DNA of 15,305 nucleotides. Source: Gammaproteobacteria bacterium (GTDB taxonomy: Bacteria; Pseudomonadota; Gammaproteobacteria; Eutrophobiales; Eutrophobiaceae). This document shows, piece after piece, positions 6,619 through 15,228 of the stretch. The translations under genes were made by a program, and so were the position numbers. Position 1 is the first letter of the stretch. Each line of letters opens with the position of its first letter. The notes below the pieces were generated by a model that saw only the letters and a list, made by a program, of their open reading frames with translations, was not told where the DNA came from and made no database searches. The stretch spans positions 4,541 to 19,845 of the forward strand of contig JAAXHV010000027.1 in the NCBI GenBank assembly GCA_012270695.1. The letters run 5' to 3'.

Positions 6619-8703
6619 CTATTCATCGACCGCTTTCATGCTCAGACGAACCCTGCCTTGCCGGTCGATCTCGAGGACCTTGACCTTGACAAATTCACCT
6701 TCCGACAATTTGTCGCTGACATTCTGCACGCGTTCCTTGGAAATCTGCGAGATATGCACCAGACCGTCCTTCCCCGGCAGGATATTGACAAATGCGCCGA
6801 AGTCCATGAGCTTGGCGACTCTTCCCCGGTAAATTTTACCGACTTCAACTTCAGCGGTAATGTCTTCTATGCGCTTTCGCGCAGCATCACTGGCAGCCTT
6901 GTCACTCGAATAAATTTTGACATAGCCGTTATCGTCTATGTCGATAGCCGCTCCAGTCTCTTCCGTTATCGCGCGTATGGTCGCGCCGCCCTTGCCGATA
7001 ACGTCCCTGATTTTGTCAGGATGAATCCTGATCGAGGTAATACGCGGCGCATATTCGGACATCTCTGCACGCGCCGCACCCAGCACCGCATTCATCTCCT
7101 CGAGGATATGCAGCCTCCCGTCCCTGGCCTGGGACAATGCTACCTGCATAATGTCCTTGGTTATACCCGGCACCTTGATATCCATCTGCAGCGCGCTGAT
7201 GCCTGTTTCCGTACCGGCCACTTTGAAATCCATATCGCCCAGGTGGTCTTCATCTCCCATGATGTCCGACAACACCACAAATTTTTCACCTTCTTTTATC
7301 AGGCCCATGGCAATACCGGCTACCGGCGCTTTTGTTGTGATGCCGGCATCCATTAACGCCAGGCTGGCGCCGCATACCGAAGCCATGGAACTGGAACCGT
7401 TTGATTCGGTAATTTCGGAGACAATCCGTATGGCATAGGGAAATTCCTCCAGGTTCGGCATGACCGCCATCAGGGCGCGCTTGGCCAGCCTGCCGTGACC
7501 GATTTCACGCCGTTTGGGTGAACCTGCGCGTCCCGTTTCACCGACGCAATAAGGCGGGAAGTTGTAATGCAGCATAAACGGGTCCTTACGCTCTCCTTCT
7601 ATCGCATCGATGATCTGTGCATCCCGGTCTGTTCCCAGGGTAGCCGCCACCAGGGCCTGTGTCTCACCCCGGGTAAACAAGGACGAACCATGAGCCCTGG
7701 GCAGCACGCCTACCTCCACCCGGATATCCCTTACCGCTACGGTATCCCTGCCGTCTATGCGCGGTTCCCCGGCAACTATGGCGCCCCTGACGATACTGCT
7801 TTCCAGCTCTTCCACGGCCTCACCGATCATCCCGTCGCTCCAGCGTTCTCCGTGCTTCCCGGTAATTACCGTGATTACCTCGGATCGTATTTCGGCCAGC
7901 CGTTCCCGCCGGCTGAGCTTGTCCTGGATTGCATAGGCTTCGCGCAACAGGTCCGCACAGGTTTCGCCGACTTCGGCTTGCAACTCTTCATCATCATCCG
8001 GCGGCTGCCAATCCCAGGGTCTGGTTCCCGCGTCAGCAACCAGTTGCCGGATATTTTCAATAACGATCTGTAACTGCTCGTGACCGAACATCACCGCGCC
8101 GAGCATGACTTCTTCAGATAACAGCCCCGCTTCGGATTCAACCATCAGGACGGAGGATTCCGTCCCGGCCACCACCAGTTCCAGTTCCGACTTGGACAAG
8201 GCCGCATAACTGGGGTTAAGCAGGTACTTGCCATTGCGATAGCCTATGCGCGCAGCGCCGACAGGCCCTTTGAATGGCACTCCGGAAATTCCCAACGCGG
8301 CCGAGGCGCCTATCAGGGCCGGAATATCGGGGTCAATCTCCGGGTCCAGCGACATGACTGTGGCGATAATCTGAACTTCATTTTTAAATTGCTTTGGAAA
8401 CAAGGGGCGTATTGGCCTGTCGATCAGCCTTGAGGTCAGCACCTCCTTTTCCGACGGCCGCCCCTCACGCCGGAAGAAACCGCCGGGTATCTTCCCGGCT
8501 GCATAAGTCTTTTCCTGGTAATCCACCGTGAGCGGGAAAAACCCCTGGTCGGGCCTGGCCTCCTTACTGGCTACACAGGCTACCAGCACAACCGTATCTC
8601 CCATACTTACCATTACCGCACCGCTGGCCTGTCTGGCAACCCTGCCGGTTTCCAGGACTACCGGAACATTCCCATACTGAAATTCTCTTTTTACTACGTT
8701 CAT
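6619..8703 (-). CDS. pnp: Polynucleotide phosphorylase
   Basis: PNPase is a trimeric 3'-5' phosphorolytic exoribonuclease and an RNA degradosome component that acts on mRNA and sRNA in the cytoplasm. The 694 residues (E. coli 711) show the full architecture: a first RNase PH-like domain from the N terminus (FQYGNVPVVLETGRVARQA), a helical linker, the second catalytic PH domain with FPPYCVGETGRAGSPKRREIG and the DIMGDEDHLGDMDFKVAGT region bearing the metal-binding acidic residues, a KH domain with GKGG at 570-573, and a C-terminal S1 domain (GKIYRGRVAKLMDFGAFV). The ATG at 8703 is preceded by GGGAAG. It lies 117 bp after rpsO, separated by a hairpin, as in the rpsO-pnp operon where PNPase represses its own mRNA after RNase III cleavage. 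No missing residues were noticed. Confidence 0.97.
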   Translation of the reverse strand: MNVVKREFQYGNVPVVLETGRVARQASGAVMVSMGDTVVLVACVASKEARPDQGFFPLTVDYQEKTYAAGKIPGGFFRREGRPSEKEVLTSRLIDRPIRPLFPKQFKNEVQIIATVMSLDPEIDPDIPALIGASAALGISGVPFKGPVGAARIGYRNGKYLLNPSYAALSKSELELVVAGTESSVLMVESEAGLLSEEVMLGAVMFGHEQLQIVIENIRQLVADAGTRPWDWQPPDDDEELQAEVGETCADLLREAYAIQDKLSRRERLAEIRSEVITVITGKHGERWSDGMIGEAVEELESSIVRGAIVAGEPRIDGRDTVAVRDIRVEVGVLPRAHGSSLFTRGETQALVAATLGTDRDAQIIDAIEGERKDPFMLHYNFPPYCVGETGRAGSPKRREIGHGRLAKRALMAVMPNLEEFPYAIRIVSEITESNGSSSMASVCGASLALMDAGITTKAPVAGIAMGLIKEGEKFVVLSDIMGDEDHLGDMDFKVAGTETGISALQMDIKVPGITKDIMQVALSQARDGRLHILEEMNAVLGAARAEMSEYAPRITSIRIHPDKIRDVIGKGGATIRAITEETGAAIDIDDNGYVKIYSSDKAASDAARKRIEDITAEVEVGKIYRGRVAKLMDFGAFVNILPGKDGLVHISQISKERVQNVSDKLSEGEFVKVKVLEIDRQGRVRLSMKAVDE

Positions 8704-8772
8704 TATTCTTCCCGATTATTATGTGCCTGACATTTGAGGCGACTTGTTTCTACATGGATTTGAGTATGCTGA

Positions 8773-8792
8773 CAACCTGGAAAACCGGGTTG
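8773..8792 (-). promoter_or_regulatory. rpsO-pnp intercistronic hairpin
   Basis: An eight-position stem with four-base loop (8773-8780 against 8785-8792) has one mismatch in the minus-strand transcript. No T-run follows, so it is not a canonical terminator. In E. coli this interval carries an attenuating terminator and RNase III sites used in PNPase autoregulation, and this hairpin is the natural counterpart by position. The stem is short for an RNase III substrate, so this is a candidate only. Confidence 0.45.
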
Positions 8793-8820
8793 CCGGGTAA
8801 ACTGAATTATGCCGGACCAG

Positions 8821-9090
8821 TTATTTCCTCAGCGCCAATCGGCCAATCAACTCCCGATACCGGTTAACATCTTTATTCTTCAAATAATTCAGCAATTTCC
8901 GGCGCCGATTTACCATGCGCAACAAACCCTGGCGTGAATGGTGATCTTTGGAATGCGATTTAAAATGCTGCGATAAATCAGTAATACGCGCGGTCAGTAA
9001 CGCTACCTGAACTTCCGGCGATCCCGTATCGCCGGATGAACGTTGATATTCACTCAAGATATCAGCTTTTTTCTGCTGACTTAACGACAT
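8821..9090 (-). CDS. rpsO: 30S ribosomal protein S15
   Basis: S15 is a primary 16S rRNA-binding protein that joins the central domain of the 30S subunit. The 89 residues equal the usual length, and the family sequence is clear: SGDTGSPEVQVALLTARI (19-36), the SHSKDHHSRQGLLRMVNRR motif (51-69) that contacts rRNA, and the terminal YRELIGRLALRK. An AAGGAG (9103-9108) lies 12 bases upstream of the ATG across an AT-rich spacer, a rather long spacing that may leave room for S15 translational autocontrol as in other bacteria. The gene has its own promoter 43-71 bp upstream of the start. Confidence 0.98.
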   Translation of the reverse strand: MSLSQQKKADILSEYQRSSGDTGSPEVQVALLTARITDLSQHFKSHSKDHHSRQGLLRMVNRRRKLLNYLKNKDVNRYRELIGRLALRK

Positions 9091-9132
9091 TAAAATATTA
9101 TTCTCCTTAGCCGATCATATAAAGGCGTGCGT

Positions 9133-9161
9133 ATTGTACCCACGCTTGCGATAACTGACAA
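9133..9161 (-). promoter_or_regulatory. Sigma-70 promoter for rpsO-pnp
   Basis: On the minus strand, TTGTCA (9161-9156) and TACAAT (9138-9133) each match the consensus at five of six bases and are separated by exactly 17 bp. Transcription would begin near 9125 and give a leader of about 35 bases carrying the AAGGAG. The position between truB and rpsO equals that of the known rpsO promoter in E. coli. Confidence 0.75.
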
Positions 9162-9188
9162 GAAAAACCTTCACAGAAAAACCTTCAC
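9161..9188. repeat. 14 bp tandem duplication across the truB stop
   Basis: AGAAAAACCTTCAC occurs twice without a gap, at 9161-9174 and 9175-9188. The truB stop codon (9185-9187) is in one copy. The other copy abuts the -35 box of the rpsO promoter. Confidence 0.85.
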
Positions 9189-10093
9189 GATTGTGTAACC
9201 AGTCGTTTCGGCGCCACACGGCCGTCCGTCAGCACCTCACCTACGCCCAAAAAACGTCGGTCCTCGGTGTAAATCCGCAACATGCCCCGGGTCGGCGCGC
9301 CGGGCACCATGACCGGCTGACCCTGGCATAAATAATAGGCTACGGAGTCGACCAGTTGGACGGAGGGCAGGTCCTGCAGGACGGAATCGATGCCCAGCAA
9401 TTCAGCGTCCAGGCCGGACAACCCGTTTTCAGCAATGTTTTCCAGCTCTGTCATGGTCAGCATATTGTCATCGGAATAAGGCCCCACGCCGATGCGCCTC
9501 AGCGATTTGACATGCGCTCCACAGCCCAGGTCCTTGCCGATGTCTTCAGCCAGCGTGCGGATGTAAGTCCCCTTGGAACACAATATCTCCAGTTCAATAC
9601 TGTCATCCCGGTAATCAAGCAGGTTCATCCTGTGTATGGTAATTTCCCGGGGCTCTCTATCCACTTCCAGTCCTTGATGAGCCAATTCATACAGCCGCTG
9701 TCCCTTATGTTTCAGCGCTGAAAACATGGGGGGGACCTGCATGAGAGTGCCTTGAAACCGCAGCAGGACCGCTTCTATGCGTTTACGCGTCAGATTCTGC
9801 AGCGTGCCCCGAAAAACTATCTCACCCTCTGTGTCGCCGGTGCTGGTCTGAATGCCCAGTTGAAAAATCGTACGATAATGTTTATCCGCGTTAAGCAGAT
9901 AACCGGAAAATTTCGTTGCTTCGCCAAAGCACAGCGGCAACAGGCCGGACGCGGCTTTATCCAGACTACCGGTATGCCCCGCCTTTTTTGCCCGGTACAG
10001 AGACTTAACTTTTTGCAACGCGGCATTGGAAGTCAATCCCACCGGTTTATCCAGCAGCAGTATTCCCCTGACGTTGCGGCCTTTAGCCCGCAT
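9185..10093 (-). CDS. truB: tRNA pseudouridine(55) synthase
   Basis: TruB converts U55 in the T-loop of nearly all tRNAs to pseudouridine and also acts as a tRNA-folding chaperone. The 302-residue protein (E. coli 314) has the opening GILLLDKPVGLTSN (10-23), the catalytic motif GHTGSLDKAASGLLP with Asp45, YLLNADKHYR, the VPPMFSALKHKGQRLYELA substrate-binding segment and CSKGTYIRTLAEDIG. The C terminus is a PUA-type domain (LPSVQL to the end). The catalytic loop has SLDKAASG where E. coli has ALDPLATG; the Asp is intact. The ATG at 10093 fits the family N terminus, with a weak AGG upstream. It follows rbfA by 37 bp. Its stop lies in a 14 bp duplication. Confidence 0.97.
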   Translation of the reverse strand: MRAKGRNVRGILLLDKPVGLTSNAALQKVKSLYRAKKAGHTGSLDKAASGLLPLCFGEATKFSGYLLNADKHYRTIFQLGIQTSTGDTEGEIVFRGTLQNLTRKRIEAVLLRFQGTLMQVPPMFSALKHKGQRLYELAHQGLEVDREPREITIHRMNLLDYRDDSIELEILCSKGTYIRTLAEDIGKDLGCGAHVKSLRRIGVGPYSDDNMLTMTELENIAENGLSGLDAELLGIDSVLQDLPSVQLVDSVAYYLCQGQPVMVPGAPTRGMLRIYTEDRRFLGVGEVLTDGRVAPKRLVTQS

Positions 10094-10130
10094 TTCTAAT
10101 CAACCTGGAACGGGACGAACTCCGTACCCT

Positions 10131-10487
10131 TCATTTTGTTTGACTGACGGAATCAATCAGTTCAATCAAGCGGTTCGCCCGGTTGAGCGAGTGATCAAAG
10201 CGGAAAGTCAGTTGCGGCACAGCCCGTAACGGCAGTATCTGCGCCAACAGGTGGCGCAGGTGACCGGCCCTTTCATTCAGTAAATCCACGATAACCTCCT
10301 CGGCGCAAGCAGGTTGCAGGCAGGTAAAAAACACATCCGCATTTCTGAGGTCCGGGCTGACATCAACAAATGACACCGTAATCAATCCCGCTTCCCTGAA
10401 CGACGTCTCCTTTTGCAGCAGCAAGGCAATCTCGCGTTGCAGCAAATCCGCAACGCGCTGACTTCGTGCATATTCACGTGGCATCAT
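10131..10487 (-). CDS. rbfA: 30S ribosome-binding factor A
   Basis: RbfA is a small KH-fold protein that binds the immature 30S subunit near the 5' end of 16S rRNA and aids late maturation and cold adaptation. This 118-residue protein (E. coli 133) matches the family: REYARSQRVADLLQREIALLLQ (4-25), LITVSFVDVSPDLRNADVFF and a C-terminal RAVPQLTFRFDHSLNRANRL. It lacks part of the acidic tail common in enteric homologues. Two adjacent ATGs (10487 and 10484) are both possible starts, and the second aligns slightly better with E. coli. No strong Shine-Dalgarno is seen. It sits 66 bp after infB beyond a heptad repeat tract, in the conserved infB-rbfA-truB order. Confidence 0.95.
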   Translation of the reverse strand: MMPREYARSQRVADLLQREIALLLQKETSFREAGLITVSFVDVSPDLRNADVFFTCLQPACAEEVIVDLLNERAGHLRHLLAQILPLRAVPQLTFRFDHSLNRANRLIELIDSVSQTK

Positions 10488-10501
10488 TTACCCAGATATC
10501 A

Positions 10502-10564
10502 AGAATTACTAATTGGGATGTTGCGCCCTAATTCCTAATTCGTAATTCCTAATTCGTAATTCTA
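10502..10564. repeat. Heptanucleotide repeat tract at the infB 3' end
   Basis: Five perfect, contiguous heptads CSTAATT occupy 10527-10561 (variants CCTAATT and CGTAATT). A degenerate heptad ACTAATT (10508-10514) lies across a 12 bp interruption, next to rbfA. The tract runs directly into the infB stop codon (10562-10564). The same unit occurs at 5-18, also at a gene's 3' end. It resembles the short tandemly repeated repetitive heptamers known from cyanobacteria and some gammaproteobacteria in form, not necessarily in origin. Confidence 0.85.
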
Positions 10565-13114
10565 AATGTTTCGCTCGACCTCAATCCGTTCAAACACTTC
10601 AATCTGGTCGCCCGCTTTCACATCGTTGTAATTTTTTACGCCGATGCCGCACTCAGTGCCGGATTTCACCTCATTTACGTCATCCTTGAAACGCCGCAAC
10701 GACTCGAGTTCTCCTTCATAGATGACTACGTTGTCCCTGAGCACCCGTATCGGATTGGCCTTGCGCACCAGGCCGCTGGACACGAGACAACCGGCGATCT
10801 CACCGTAACCGGGAGCACGAAACACCTCTTTTACTTCCGCCACACCGATGATCTGCTCCCTGACTTCCGGTGATAATAAACCATTAATCGCTGACTTGAC
10901 GTCATCGATAACATCATAAATGACACTGTAATAACGCAAGTCCACCCCTTCTTCGTCAACCAGTTTCCTGGCCGCGCCGTCAACCCGGACATTGAAGCCG
11001 ATCACCATTCCGTTCGAAGCCAAGGCCAGGTTTATGTCCGATTCCGTAATGCCGCCGACTCCGGCGCTGATGATGTTGACCGCAACGGCATCTCCGGAAA
11101 GTTTCTGCAGCGCTTCCGACAAGGCTTCCGCCGAACCCTGAACGTCGCCCTTGATGAGAACGTTTATCGAAACGCCATCGGCGTCATTCATCCTGGTGAT
11201 GGCATCCTTTGCCTTGGACGCCTGTTGTTTTGCCAGCTTGACTTCCCTGTACTTGCCCTGGCGAAACAGCGCAATCTCCCTGGCCTTGCGTTCATCGGGC
11301 ACGACGATCATATCGTCACCGGCCTTGGGCGTACCCGACAGACCCAGGACTTCAACCGGGACTGACGGGCCGGCTGCCGCGACTTCAGCGCCGTTTTCGC
11401 CGTGCATTGCCCGTACCCGACCGAATTCGTGGCCGGTGAGAATCACGTCACCCCGTTGCAATTGTCCATTCTGTACCAGCACGGTGGCAACAGGGCCCCT
11501 CCCCTTGTCCAGCCTGGCCTCAATGACCGCGCCGGAAGCAGGCCCGTCGGGCGCCGCCTTGAGTTCGAGAATTTCCGCCTGCAAAGAGATACTGTCGAGC
11601 AGGCCGTCAACCCCATCGCCCGTTTTTGCAGACAGGTTGACAAAGATATTATCGCCGCCCCACTCTTCGGGGACCACGTCAAATTTGGATAATTCCTGTC
11701 TTACGCGCTCCGGGTCGGCCTCGGGTTTGTCGATCTTATTTATCGCGACTATCAGCGGAACAGAACCGGCCTTGGCGTGTTGTATGGCTTCTTCGGTCTG
11801 CGGCATTACCCCGTCATCCGCCGCTACGACCAGGATGACAATATCGGTCACCTTGGCTCCGCGGGCGCGCATTGCAGTGAAGGCCTCGTGCCCGGGCGTA
11901 TCCAGAAAAGTGATATTGCCGTTTTCTGTCCTGACGCTATAGGCGCCGATATGCTGGGTAACGCCACCCGCTTCACCCGCGGCAACTTTGCTGCGCCTGA
12001 CAAAATCAAGCAAGGATGTCTTACCATGGTCAACATGGCCCATGATGGTCACGACCGGCGCGCGGGCTGCTTCATCTCCCCGGGTACGACCCGACTGCAT
12101 GATTTCTTCTTCCAGCGCATTTTCCTTAAGCATCTTTGCCTTATGGCCCATTTCCTCGGCAACGATGGCGGCCGTTTCCTGATCTATCATCTGGTTGATG
12201 GTGACCATACTACCCAGGTTCATCATCACCTTGATGACCTCGGTACTCTTTACCGACATGCGCTGAGCCAGTTCGGAAACGCTGATGCCTTCAGGTATCT
12301 CCACTTCGCGGACGATAGGCGCGGTAGGCTTTTCAAATCCGTGTTGCGCCGGTCTTTTGACTACCTGCCTCAGTCTTTGCTTTTTCTTTCTGCGGCCTGA
12401 TTTATCAGAGGCAACATGTAATTCTTCGCGCTGAATACGGGCGGGCTTTTCAGCTTCGAGCGGCGGCGGGGGTTCAACGGCTAATTCAGGCACATCATTG
12501 ACCTGCTGTTCGGCTGCCTGTTCGCCGGGTTGCGCGGTTTCATCGTATTGCCGCTCACCCTCTCCGGTGTCCGGCTCAGGCACCGCTTCGGAGACAATGC
12601 CGGGTTCTCCGGCTGGCCCGGTCGCGGCTTCCTGCGGGGTAGCCGGTTGCAGGCTTTCAACAGCAGCCGGCTGTTCTTCCGGTTTTACGGCAACGGTTAT
12701 CTCCGCCTCCTGGCGGGCCAGTTGTTCCGCCTTGGCCCTTGCCTGCTGCTCTTCGATTTCCTGCGCCCTTTTCAGGGCCGCTTCCTCAATTACGCTGCGT
12801 TTGATGTAGGTTCGGCGTTTTCTGACCTCCACACTGACGGTTTTTGAGCGCACCTTGCTGCGGCTGCCCAGCCCGGTTGCCGGCATTTTGATTTCACTGA
12901 TGGTTTTTCTTCTCAGGGTTATCTTTTCCGGACCGGCTTTATTTTCTTTTCCATGTTTGCGGCGCAGGTAACCGAGCAGTTCGGTTTTTTCATTATCAGA
13001 AATCCGATCATCCGCGGACTTGCCCGCCAGACCTGCCTCTTCAAGTTGCACAAGCAACCTTTCCACCGGTATCTGGATAACCTCTGCATACTGTTTTACC
13101 GTCACTTCAGGCAT
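10562..13114 (-). CDS. infB: Translation initiation factor IF-2
   Basis: IF-2 is the GTPase that brings initiator fMet-tRNA to the 30S subunit and promotes subunit joining. The 850-residue protein has an N-terminal IF2_N domain (1-52), a basic segment with KTVSVEVRKRRTYIKRS, a low-complexity Ala/Glu/Pro-rich region (about 115-240), and a second IF2_N-like domain (VEIPEGISVSELAQRMSVK). The G domain follows, with GHVDHGKT (359-366), DTPGHEAF (405-412) and NKID (459-462), then domains II-IV, including GYGEIAGCLVSSG near the end. The ATG at 13114 has GAGGA (13121-13125) six bases upstream, overlapping the nusA stop, which indicates coupling. The stop is provided at the edge of a heptad repeat tract. 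Initiator tRNA, its ligand, is encoded at the head of the same cluster. Confidence 0.98.
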   Translation of the reverse strand: MPEVTVKQYAEVIQIPVERLLVQLEEAGLAGKSADDRISDNEKTELLGYLRRKHGKENKAGPEKITLRRKTISEIKMPATGLGSRSKVRSKTVSVEVRKRRTYIKRSVIEEAALKRAQEIEEQQARAKAEQLARQEAEITVAVKPEEQPAAVESLQPATPQEAATGPAGEPGIVSEAVPEPDTGEGERQYDETAQPGEQAAEQQVNDVPELAVEPPPPLEAEKPARIQREELHVASDKSGRRKKKQRLRQVVKRPAQHGFEKPTAPIVREVEIPEGISVSELAQRMSVKSTEVIKVMMNLGSMVTINQMIDQETAAIVAEEMGHKAKMLKENALEEEIMQSGRTRGDEAARAPVVTIMGHVDHGKTSLLDFVRRSKVAAGEAGGVTQHIGAYSVRTENGNITFLDTPGHEAFTAMRARGAKVTDIVILVVAADDGVMPQTEEAIQHAKAGSVPLIVAINKIDKPEADPERVRQELSKFDVVPEEWGGDNIFVNLSAKTGDGVDGLLDSISLQAEILELKAAPDGPASGAVIEARLDKGRGPVATVLVQNGQLQRGDVILTGHEFGRVRAMHGENGAEVAAAGPSVPVEVLGLSGTPKAGDDMIVVPDERKAREIALFRQGKYREVKLAKQQASKAKDAITRMNDADGVSINVLIKGDVQGSAEALSEALQKLSGDAVAVNIISAGVGGITESDINLALASNGMVIGFNVRVDGAARKLVDEEGVDLRYYSVIYDVIDDVKSAINGLLSPEVREQIIGVAEVKEVFRAPGYGEIAGCLVSSGLVRKANPIRVLRDNVVIYEGELESLRRFKDDVNEVKSGTECGIGVKNYNDVKAGDQIEVFERIEVERNI

Positions 13115-13123
13115 AAGGAGTCC

Positions 13124-14638
13124 TCAAGCGCCGTCGATTTCTTCCGCGGCGAACCAGGGACTGCGCGCAGTCATGATCAGTGTGCCCGCCCGGGTTTTAT
13201 CCAATCCTTCCACATCAAGCAATTCATCCACCGATTGTTCTGCCAGATCTTCCATGGTGACCACGCCGCGCACGGCCAGTTCATAAGCCAATGCCTCATC
13301 CATACCCTCCATCTCCAGCAAGTCGTCAGCCGGTTTGACATCCGCCAGTTTTTCCTCGTTGACGATAGCGCGGGTCAGCATGATATCCCGGGCGCGGCCG
13401 CGCAGTTCGCTTATCAACTCTTCATCGAACTCTTCTATATCCATCATCTCATTCTCAGGAACATAAGCGATTTCTTCAACACTGGAAAATCCCTCCTGCA
13501 CCAGTATGACTGCAATTTCTTCATCCACGTCCAACTCTTCCATAAACATCTGCTGCAGCCCCTGGGCTTCGGCTTCAGTCTTCTGGTCCGCCTGCTCAAC
13601 CGACATGACATTCAGTTCCCACTGCGTCAATTCACTGGCAAGCTTGACATTCTGGCCGCCGCGGCCAATCGCCTGCGACAGGTTTTCTTCGGACACGGCA
13701 ACGTCCATGCTATGGCTGTCCTCATCGACCAGTATCGATACCACCTCAGCCGGCGCCATGGCATTAATGACAAATTGCGCAGGATTTTCGTCCCAGGGTA
13801 TGATATCGACCCGTTCACCACCCAGGGCATTGGATACCGCCTGCACTCTTGAGCCCCGCATACCGACACACGCGCCAATCGGGTCGATCCTGGGATCATT
13901 GGCTTTTACCGCGATTTTAGCCCTGGAACCCGGGTCGCGCGCGCCGTTGATGATCTCGATCAGGCCTTCGTTAATCTCAGGCACCTCGATCTTAAAAAGT
14001 TCTATCAGCAACTCCGGAGCCGTCCGACTGAGAAACAACTGCGGCCCCCTGTTTTCAGGTCTCACTTCACGCAGGTAGGCGCGCAGCTGATCCCGCGGCC
14101 TGACCGCTTCCCTGGGGATCATTTCATCCCTGGGCACAAACCCTTCCGCATTGCCTCCCAAATCCAGGATCACATTGCCCCTTTCCACTTTCTTCACGAA
14201 ACCGATGACCATCTCGCCTACCCGGTCGATATACGCATCGTAGACCTGCTTGCGCTCGGCTTCCCGCACCTTCTGCATAATCACCTGTTTTGCGCTTTGC
14301 GCGGCGATACGGCCGTAGCCGACCGACTTCATCGGTTCCTCGACAAAATCTCCGACCTCTATGCCGTCTTCTTTTGCCAGGGCGTCAGACAGGCAGATCT
14401 GGCGCGTGGGAAACTCCAGTGGTTCAGGGCTGTCTTCAACCACTTCCCATTGCCGGAATGTTTCATAGTCGCCTGTATCATGGTCGATTGCTACGCGCAC
14501 TTCTATATCTTCCCGCTGGCGCTTTTTCGTCGCGCTGGCCAACGCGGCCTCAATGGCTTCGAATATGATTCCCTTGGCGACGCCTTTTTCATTGGACACC
14601 ACGTCCACAACCATCAGGATTTCTTTATTCACCGGCAT
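13124..14638 (-). CDS. nusA: Transcription termination/antitermination factor NusA
   Basis: NusA binds RNA polymerase and RNA, modulates pausing and termination and takes part in rRNA antitermination. The protein has 504 residues. In order there are an N-terminal polymerase-binding domain (VNKEILMVVDVVSNEKGV), an S1 domain (GEMVIGFVKKVERGNVILDL), two KH domains (RIDPIGACVGMRGSRVQAV and LSQAIGRGGQNVKLASEL) and two acidic helix-hairpin repeats (about 370-425 and 440-500) typical of gammaproteobacteria. The open frame extends to a TTG at 14659, but that would overlap rimP; the ATG at 14638 matches the family start MPVNKEIL and lies one base after the rimP stop. The rimP 3' end supplies GAGAG upstream of the start. 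Confidence 0.97.
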   Translation of the reverse strand: MPVNKEILMVVDVVSNEKGVAKGIIFEAIEAALASATKKRQREDIEVRVAIDHDTGDYETFRQWEVVEDSPEPLEFPTRQICLSDALAKEDGIEVGDFVEEPMKSVGYGRIAAQSAKQVIMQKVREAERKQVYDAYIDRVGEMVIGFVKKVERGNVILDLGGNAEGFVPRDEMIPREAVRPRDQLRAYLREVRPENRGPQLFLSRTAPELLIELFKIEVPEINEGLIEIINGARDPGSRAKIAVKANDPRIDPIGACVGMRGSRVQAVSNALGGERVDIIPWDENPAQFVINAMAPAEVVSILVDEDSHSMDVAVSEENLSQAIGRGGQNVKLASELTQWELNVMSVEQADQKTEAEAQGLQQMFMEELDVDEEIAVILVQEGFSSVEEIAYVPENEMMDIEEFDEELISELRGRARDIMLTRAIVNEEKLADVKPADDLLEMEGMDEALAYELAVRGVVTMEDLAEQSVDELLDVEGLDKTRAGTLIMTARSPWFAAEEIDGA

Positions 14639-14639
14639 A

Positions 14640-15098
14640 CTAATACTCTCGGGGCACAATTCGTGCTCTTTCTATTTCATCGACAGGGATATGAAATTCC
14701 TTGCCTGCCTCATTCAGAACCACCCTGTCTACAGTTACTGCCTCTATCCGGCCGGTAATGCGATTGCGCTTCTCAAATGTCCGGGACAACCGCACTTTTA
14801 CCGTCTCTCCAATATATTGTTCATACTGGGCCGGGGTAAATAACAACCGATCCGTACCGGGCGAGGAAACTTCCAGCCGGTACTCGCCCGCTATCGGGTC
14901 TTCAACATCCAGAACCCCGGAAACCCGGTTGCTCACTCTCTCACAGTCTTCCAGCGTCACCCCCGGTTCACTGTCGATATAAATACGCAGCAGTGAAGCG
15001 CGGCCCTGTCTCAAACATTCGATTCCCCAGCACACATAACCCATGTCCACAACTACGGGCCTTAACAAGGTATCCAGGTTCACTGTTCGTTTGTACAC
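14640..15098 (-). CDS. rimP: Ribosome maturation factor RimP
   Basis: RimP is needed for 30S subunit maturation and acts early, near S12 assembly. From the GTG at 15098 the protein has 152 residues (E. coli 150). Family motifs are SLLRIYIDSEPGVTLEDCERVSNRV-type sequence in the first half, then VLDVEDPIAGEYRLEVSSPG and a C-terminal SH3-like domain. The frame remains open to 15239, but that extension runs through the terminator hairpin and has an unlikely composition. An ATG at 15146 is in the hairpin loop. The GTG at 15098 gives 14 residues before the conserved Pro, close to 15 in E. coli, with GGTGA just upstream. Start confidence is therefore moderate, while identity is firm. It is the first protein gene of the nusA operon. 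Confidence 0.93.
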   Translation of the reverse strand: MYKRTVNLDTLLRPVVVDMGYVCWGIECLRQGRASLLRIYIDSEPGVTLEDCERVSNRVSGVLDVEDPIAGEYRLEVSSPGTDRLLFTPAQYEQYIGETVKVRLSRTFEKRNRITGRIEAVTVDRVVLNEAGKEFHIPVDEIERARIVPREY

Positions 15099-15128
15099 GT
15101 CTTCACCATGGCCGGACGCGGTCCGCCG

Positions 15129-15157
15129 AAAACAAAAAGTGGGCATAAAGCCCACTT
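15129..15157 (-). terminator. Rho-independent terminator between tRNA and rimP
   Basis: In the minus-strand transcript AAGTGGGC (15157-15150) pairs perfectly with GCCCACTT (15144-15137) across a five-base loop TTTAT. The tract TTTGTTTT follows. This would end the tRNA transcript or attenuate read-through into rimP, as do the terminators between metY and rimP in E. coli. Confidence 0.88.
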
Positions 15158-15228
15158 CATCAAACCCGGACAACCGGCGCCATCGGATGTTCTCCCGACA
15201 CCGGTTTCGGTTCCTGTTTATTTTCCGT

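Noticed and set aside
10527..10561. CRISPR-like array
   Set aside because: The units are only 7 bp and contiguous, without spacers.
11151..11942. A 263-codon plus-strand frame inside infB
   Set aside because: It is antisense to the conserved G domain and its Ser/Thr/Ala-rich text has no recognisable motif.
12953..13852. A 299-codon plus-strand frame spanning the infB/nusA junction
   Set aside because: It is antisense to two unmistakable genes and has the His/Phe-rich composition of a shadow frame.
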